In this document: positions 58,894 through 64,000 of the stretch, piece after piece | Numbering within the stretch: position 1 is the stretch's first letter | How the letters are laid out: each line of letters starts with the position of its first letter | From: Galerina marginata | Taxonomy: Eukaryota > Basidiomycota > Agaricomycetes > Agaricales > Galerinaceae | NCBI GenBank assembly: GCA_023014335.1 | Contig: JAECYW010000003.1 | Span: forward strand, 3,224,001 to 3,288,000 | Reading direction: 5' to 3' | Length of the DNA: 64,000 nt | Made by a program: the position numbers and the translations under genes | The notes under the pieces: generated by a model | What the model saw: only the letters and a program-made list of their open reading frames with translations | Databases searched by the model: none | Told to the model about the DNA's origin: nothing

Positions 58894-61382
58894 ATGGAGT
58901 CGACGAAATCCGTTCATTTTACCTTGTCTGGGCCTCCCTCAGAGGCCTCTTCGCGGTCATCATCACCAGCGCCGAGCTCTCCAACTCTTTCCGGACCACC
59001 CTTCTATCAAAATGGCTTCAGCTCAGACTATCACGACACCAAACTGAAGTACAACCTTCTGGACGACGATGACACCCCAGAGCAACAACGAAAGGATGTT
59101 TATGATTCAACGCTATCCTGGTGGAGGGCAGGGCTTCGGCGCAAGTTGGTCGCGACCGTGCAATGGGAATCCCGGCTCATTGCAAAAATGCAGGTGAGCA
59201 AGTTCCACGCTTGCTTTATGTATTATACCTTTTCCTACTTCCGTTAATTCCGTCATAATGCTATCTCTTTGTCGTTTTCAAACCCTGCAATTTATTCAGT
59301 CTGTTCGAAACGGTCTTTGTTGGATGGTTATGGGACCATTGGTTTACCAGCCATGGTCATCTGACCCTTAGTCTCCGTTCCTTCTCAACGACGTTTATAT
59401 GGTCGTCTTCTCCTATCAGAACCTGAAAAACCACCTACAGGATGCTAACGACCATCTTCTCTAGGACAAAATCCGGACACCATGGCTCGACGCGTACTTT
59501 GTGTACACATCGACTTTGGGTACCCACACATTTTTCATGACCCTCCTACCTGCGTTATTTTTCTTCGGGTACGATGAATTGGGTCGCGGGTAGGTGTAGT
59601 TTCCTCCTTCATATGCGTTAGTTATCTCACAAACACCGCTCAGGTTACTTATAATTCTTGGGCTGGGCATTTATGTCTCGTCCGTTGTGAAAGATCTATT
59701 CTGCGCGCCTCGGCCTTTTGCTCCTCCTGTCACTCGCCTGAGTATGGTGAATCTTGTCATATTTCGAGCACGTTGACTGAATTATCCCTAGCTATCGGCT
59801 CTCATCACCTAGAATACGGATTTCCCTCAACACACTCTACAAACAGTGTCTCCATCGCCCTTTTCTTCTTCGCCCACATTCATCGTCTCGCAAATACACC
59901 ACTACCAATGCCCGACACCTTAATCTCATCACTGACCAACAACACCACATCGATACCACTAACGAACTTAACGACGATCGTCATCGACGCACTAACATCA
60001 ACAGACTCCTCTCTAACGGAGTACATCATTTCCCCACAACTCTTCACAATCCTGAACGTCATCCTCTTCATCTACGCCTTCTCCGTCGTCTTCGGCCGAC
60101 TATACACCGCCATGCACTCCTTCACAGACTGCATCATGGGCATCCTCCTCGGCACTGGCATCTGGTGGGGCCACAGCAGCTGGGCAGGCATGCCATACCT
60201 TATTACTCCGCACAACCCCCTCAATTACGTTCTCTCCTCCCTCGGTTTCGGGGCACAGCACTCCTCCGGCTCGCTTCTCGTTCATTTTGGCAAAGGCCTT
60301 GGCGCTGGGAGATGGGTGGATAACTGGCTCGTCCGCGGGGGATGGGAGATCCCGCTCATCCTCATTCCCCTCTGTCTCCTTGCGGTGCATCATCATCCCC
60401 AACCGGTGGATGATTGTCCTTGCTTTGAGGATGCTATTGCAATCCTGAGTGTGGTACTTGGTGCTCTCGTATCCCACTGGGCTATGCTCTATATTCAAGC
60501 CGGATCCGCGTTCACTGCTCCGGTGATTATGGCTGGCAGCGGGTGGTCGTTAGAAATGGGCGAATGGGTCCAAGTCGAAAGAGGATGGAACGACATCCTG
60601 CTCTGGTGGACAATGGCCACCATAAAGATGGCCGTCGGTACGTGTTCACTCTCACCAACCCAACCAACACCGCCCTAACCCACTCCTCCCCAAGGCATCA
60701 TCATCATCTTCACCTGGCGCCTCCTCGCCAAATCCGCACTGCACCTCATCCTCCCCCCGACCTTCCGTCTCCTCGCACGCGCCTTCCGCCTGCCACACCG
60801 CCGCTTCTACACCCCGGCCACCGAATACAAATCCGTCCCGTCCGAATTCCACTCCGCCGGCGAGGGCGGCGGGTTCGGGCTGCACCCCATACCGAGCGTC
60901 ATCGACCTGCCCAGCACGGGTGGGGTCAATATCGAGGTCGGCGGGATCGGGAGCGGGGTCAAGGGGGTGTCGAACTTCCACCCTTCGGACGGGTATGGCG
61001 GGCGTGATTTGAAGATGCGTTCTGGGAATGGGAATGGGAATGGATATGGCAATGGCAACGGCAACGGCGGGCAGAACGGCCTGTACTCTCTGGCCAATGC
61101 TAATGGAAACGGGGTGAAGAACAGGGACGGGAATGCCTGTGTTGCTTCTGACAAGGAGCGGACGGGCAAGGACGGGCAGGCTACTGGGGTTACGCATTAC
61201 GATGCCGATGGTGAGTTATTTCTCGTTTCTTTAGCTTTACGGTGACTAAATCCCATTCTTTCATGTTTTCAGTGCTGACGAAAGTCATCGTTTACGCGGG
61301 CATTGCGGTCTTAGCAACGGAGGCCCTTCCTCTTGCTTTCGACATGTTGGGCTGGGGAGTCAGGTCATCGATAGCAGGATGA
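58894..61382 (+). CDS. LCB3: Sphingoid-base 1-phosphate phosphatase (PAP2 family)
   Basis: Exons 58894-59193, 59465-59589, 59644-59741, 59792-60637, 60695-61210 and 61273-61382 give 664 residues. It removes phosphate from dihydrosphingosine/phytosphingosine 1-phosphate in the ER membrane. The three PAP2 signature parts are in order: KDLFCAPRP (Kx6RP), YGFPSTHSTNS (PSTH) and GRLYTAMHSFTD (the RxxxxxH motif, with Gly for the usual Ser). DAYFVYTSTLGTHTFFM precedes them, as in fungal LCB3. Multiple hydrophobic segments give about eight membrane passes. Between the last two lies a long Gly/Asn-rich stretch (residues ~490-625) unusual for the family. The first intron, 271 nt, is long for this locus. 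Confidence 0.88.
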
Positions 61383-61612
61383 ACTATCTAATTTCCTTTT
61401 AATTACTGTGCGCAGTGTTTTCGTGAATGTTTTCGGTTTCAGGAGTCGGATCATACTTTTAATCGTGTTTGGAATGTATCTACTTTATTTGGTTTATCTT
61501 CTGTTCAACTGACTGGTGTCCACTTGCGAAAATAAAACGAGACGAAAGAATGTACCACAGACAGTCCAGAGTCCTATCGTTGAAAAGGTAATAAAAGTAA
61601 AAGAAACTCATT

Positions 61613-61703
61613 AGCCCACCGCGAGGGTCGAACTCGCAGCCTTCAGATGCCCGTTGCCATAGACGTAAGAGTCTGACGCTCTATCCGATTGAGCTAGGCG
61701 GGC
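61613..61703 (-). tRNA. tRNA-Lys (CUU) with 17-nt intron
   Basis: Folds fully: acceptor GCCCGCC with GGTGGGC (one G-T), D stem GCTC/GAGC, anticodon stem TCAGA/TCTGA with CTT in the loop, variable AGGCT, T stem GCGAG/CTCGC with loop TTCGACC, discriminator T. Exons 61666-61703 and 61613-61648; the intron (61649-61665) sits after the base 3' to the anticodon, the canonical nuclear place, and is cut by the tRNA splicing endonuclease. 74 bases when mature. Confidence 0.95.
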
Positions 61704-62114
61704 ATTGTTCAAGTTTTACCGAGGTAGGCCCCAATACTGAGTTAGCCAAAGAACCTGCAACCACGGATCCCAAAAACTAGTCTGCGTCGGTTGAGACCAC
61801 ACTTGACTGAATTTGCATCCCAAAATTTAAAGCAGCCATGCGAACTGAGATTTATCCAAATTTCCTTCGTAGTCCCACTCAATAGCATTCTACACTGTGC
61901 ACCTCAGGCCGGGTTATTCTCCCCAGGGGCACCGGTAGTATCAACTAATTTCCAGTTGCCCGGGTGGTCGACGGGTAGTCGATAAACGGGTAATTTAAAC
62001 TAGGAGCGCGCGGGTTTTGTGAATGACCAGAAATTCGAGGAATTATTACCAGTGTACCACAATGAAGTTTATTCAACCAGTTTAACGGGCGAATTCCCCC
62101 AGGTCATAAATAGC

Positions 62115-62183
62115 CCACAGAAGGAACCGAACCTGCGCAATGAAAAAAAGACACACGTTCTTACCGTTGTACCACTCGGTAGT
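62115..62183 (-). other. tRNA-like fragment (A and B box)
   Basis: Perfect A box TGGTACAACGG (62164-62174, minus) and near-perfect B box GGTTCGGTTCC (62123-62133). The part between holds seven T, which would stop Pol III, and stems do not pair. Likely a SINE head or a tRNA pseudogene. Confidence 0.4.
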
Positions 62184-62302
62184 TTGTTATTTGGTAAAAA
62201 TAGACTTGATCTCCCGACATCACATCTCCGGTTGTCAAGAAACCTCCTTCCGCAATCCCGTCGCTAAATCCACGCGGTATGCTGAATTCATGTGTTTCCC
62301 AA

Positions 62303-62366
62303 TGGTAGAGTGGTTGATTGCCCATGAATTTATATTTTGAGAGTTAAGACATCGCTATTTCGAACC
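62303..62366 (+). other. tRNA-like fragment (A and B box)
   Basis: Perfect A box TGGTAGAGTGG at 62303-62313 and B box TTTCGAACC at 62358-62366 (one mismatch), spaced as in a type II tRNA. No cloverleaf forms. Opposite in orientation to the fragment at 62115. Confidence 0.35.
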
Positions 62367-63001
62367 CTGACTGACGTCCAATTAAGAAATAATCAAATGA
62401 GCTAATACTAAGTAAAGTGAAGTAAGTAGTTGCATATAAAGGTCCTTTGCAGGCGCCTTCAGTTTGTCGTTCAGTTATTCGTGTAAGCCGGCTACTAGTT
62501 GATAAGCTAGATAAATGGTTATTTCGAGCTTGATTTCTCATATTTCATTTTCCCCGCTCAACGACTTTAAACAACCCGTCAGCCGGGTTTCCGAGACGGG
62601 TTAAATCCGACAAAAAATTAGTTGTTTGAACCCGTCAGCAACCCGTTAAGAAAAACTCGTCTGACTGGACGTATACCTGTCTAGCTGGTATATTTGACCC
62701 GTGCAGCAGGTTTCTTCACCTCGTTCGACGGGTTACCCAACCGGGAATAATAACCCGGCTTGGGGTGCATAGTGCTAGTCACTCGAAATGTGCGCCGAGG
62801 AAGCAATGCGTGTTATCATATTGCTTCAAAGGTCGTTGCCATACCTTAGACTCCTGGCATGATTTTAAGTTGCTTCGGCCGTTTGACCTATAGGTCGAAT
62901 CATGCAACCCGTAGCACTGGATTGTTCCCTTCCTTCTCGTCATCCCAAGACTGGACGGTTGTCCTTTGCATCGACATAAAATAATTTAACGGCCATTCAA
63001 A

Positions 63002-63148
63002 ATGAGCACCGACTTCTTTGTTGAGCCCACACCACTCCCCGAAATTGAACCAGGAGATGAACTTCCCCATCCAGCTTACAAAGGGCCCAAAGGTTGAAGG
63101 TGGCTCGAACGTTCATTGGGGAAAACACGACAAAGTGAGGGAATTGAA
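63002..63148 (+). pseudogene. Fragment of an unknown gene 5' end (repeat of 27230)
   Basis: ATG 63002 opens MSTDFFVEPTPLPEIEPG, then PAYKGPK, and is frameshifted by one base to a stop; the shifted frame goes on as VEGGSNVHWGKHDK. It matches 27230-27367 in inverted orientation, at the same distance beyond the 3' end of an F-box-like gene. Confidence 0.45.
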
Positions 63149-63478
63149 TCTGAAATTATTTGATCGCAATTTGGCGCCCTGTCTTTCCGAACACTTTCGA
63201 GTGGAAAACTGAACGTTGGCGTAAACTTAGCCTTGATGACCATGTGATAAGTTTGACGGCAACTGGACGTCCAGGAGGATTATGGTGGTATGGTTGGCAA
63301 GAATCACATAAGGGAGGGAGGTGGACACTAAAGAGCCGACATGACTTTTTTCGTATCTCTTTGTGGGTACACGAGTATAGCAATAGATAGGACAGCTACT
63401 AACCTGTCCATGGATGAGCAATGGTATCAGAGGTCCGTACAAAGTTCAATGAGAAGAGCCATCTTGATCAGAATAATA

Positions 63479-64000
63479 TCAGGACCGCTGCCTTTTATAG
63501 CTGACCTCTGCTATACCCTTTTCCATCAGAGGCGCCAAGTATTCGTTCAGCACCGATTTTGCGTGCGAGACTGAGCCACCCAAAATCAAAATTGAGACGG
63601 AGACATCTATGGATCGCGCCAGTCTGTTGATCTCTGCGACAAAATCCATCCATCCTGCATTTGCCAGCTTCGAACGGGATCCATCAATCCCGCAGTCTTC
63701 TACGGTGAAGTCGAGGTGGATACTTTGTAATGAGCTTGATTGTGGGATCTTGGCAAGGTTGTTTAACAGCCACTGGACATTATTCATCCTCATGCGGAAT
63801 GATTCAGTCCATATACAACCTTTTAGAGAGAAGTGTCGCAGCGATGGCATAGAACCTAGGTCAAAGTAGTTTGGGTTGTAAAACACTGATCATAGAAGAA
63901 GAATTATTTTCCATTTAGGTGTAATAGGATATGAGGAGGACATTACCTTCTTCCGCCGGAGAGTACAAGGACAGAGTTCTGATCGTGTTTGACGTACGAC
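63479..64000 (-). CDS. F-box-like/LRR protein, inverted subfamily B copy (5' part outside window)
   Basis: The end of exon 1 (63947-64000) and all of exon 2 (63479-63885) are present, with the 61-nt phase-1 intron in the family's place. Exon 2 reads YFDLGSMPSLRHFSLKGC, then LNEYLAPLMEKGIAEVSYK before the stop, matching copies 1 and 2. It differs in its last residues (KRQRS). The F-box part should lie beyond the right edge. Together with the fragment at 63002 it is an inverted duplicate of the array some 36 kb away. Confidence 0.8.

Larger units (their letters stand above)
61966..62763. repeat. Cluster of GACGGGTT-type short repeats
   Basis: The word GACGGGT(T) and its complement AACCCGTC recur many times in both orientations: 61970, 61990, then densely in 62573-62640 and 62720-62763. 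AACCCGTCAGC occurs as a direct repeat at 62573-62583 and 62629-62639. The cluster looks like a degraded short mobile element or satellite. No terminal inverted repeat of a full element could be fixed. Confidence 0.45.

Noticed and set aside
1..64000. CRISPR arrays, bacterial operons, riboswitches
   Set aside because: No regularly spaced repeats of that kind and all well-supported genes are intron-bearing fungal genes.

Overview
This is a nuclear chromosome segment from a filamentous basidiomycete, most likely an Agaricomycete (mushroom-forming fungus). The signs are genes split by many short introns (mostly about 50-70 nt, GTRNGY donors and CAG/TAG acceptors), Agaricomycete-type families (large F-box-like/LRR families, a DUF6533-like membrane protein), a nuclear tRNA-Lys with a 17-nt intron, and no bacterial operon structure. 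The window starts inside one gene and ends inside another. All assignments come from reading the sequence; no database search was made.

Layout, left end (0-12 kb): the 3' end of an unidentified gene, then repeat-bearing intergenic DNA with a tRNA-derived SINE-like element and two small secreted cysteine-rich genes in opposite orientation (one frameshifted). Next come a mitochondrial ribosome recycling factor (+) and, convergent to it, a large ULS1-type SNF2/RING ATPase (-).

12-29 kb: two tandem F-box-like genes (-), a divergent pair of short-chain dehydrogenase/reductase (SDR) genes sharing one ~690-bp promoter region, then a second F-box-like/LRR subfamily on + with a diverged member carrying an in-frame stop (19.3 kb) and a tandem array of three closer copies (23.2, 25.6 and 27.8 kb). 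The third copy has lost its C-terminal half and gained an unrelated tail. A fourth, inverted copy of the same subfamily sits at the right edge (63.5-64 kb), together with a shared flanking gene fragment.

29-48 kb: a DUF6533-like multi-pass membrane protein (-), an aldo/keto reductase (-), a 716-residue Ser/Pro-rich orphan protein (+), a gene-poor stretch with possible F-box debris, and a bHLH transcription factor (-) that appears to carry an 851-nt intron holding a 21-bp minisatellite.

48-64 kb: an 11-kb stretch with no convincing gene, a sphingoid-base-phosphate phosphatase of the LCB3/PAP2 type (+), a tRNA-Lys(CUU) gene (-), a patch of tRNA-like fragments and GACGGGTT-type short repeats, and the inverted F-box copy.

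Most single-copy genes are unrelated housekeeping or regulatory genes (mitochondrial translation, SUMO-linked chromatin remodelling, sphingolipid turnover). The evolving part is the F-box-like/LRR locus, where duplication, inversion, truncation, tail exchange and nonsense decay can all be seen. I see no clear new enzymatic or defence system. The best candidates for something undescribed are this locus, the cysteine-rich secreted pair and the orphan Ser/Pro-rich protein.
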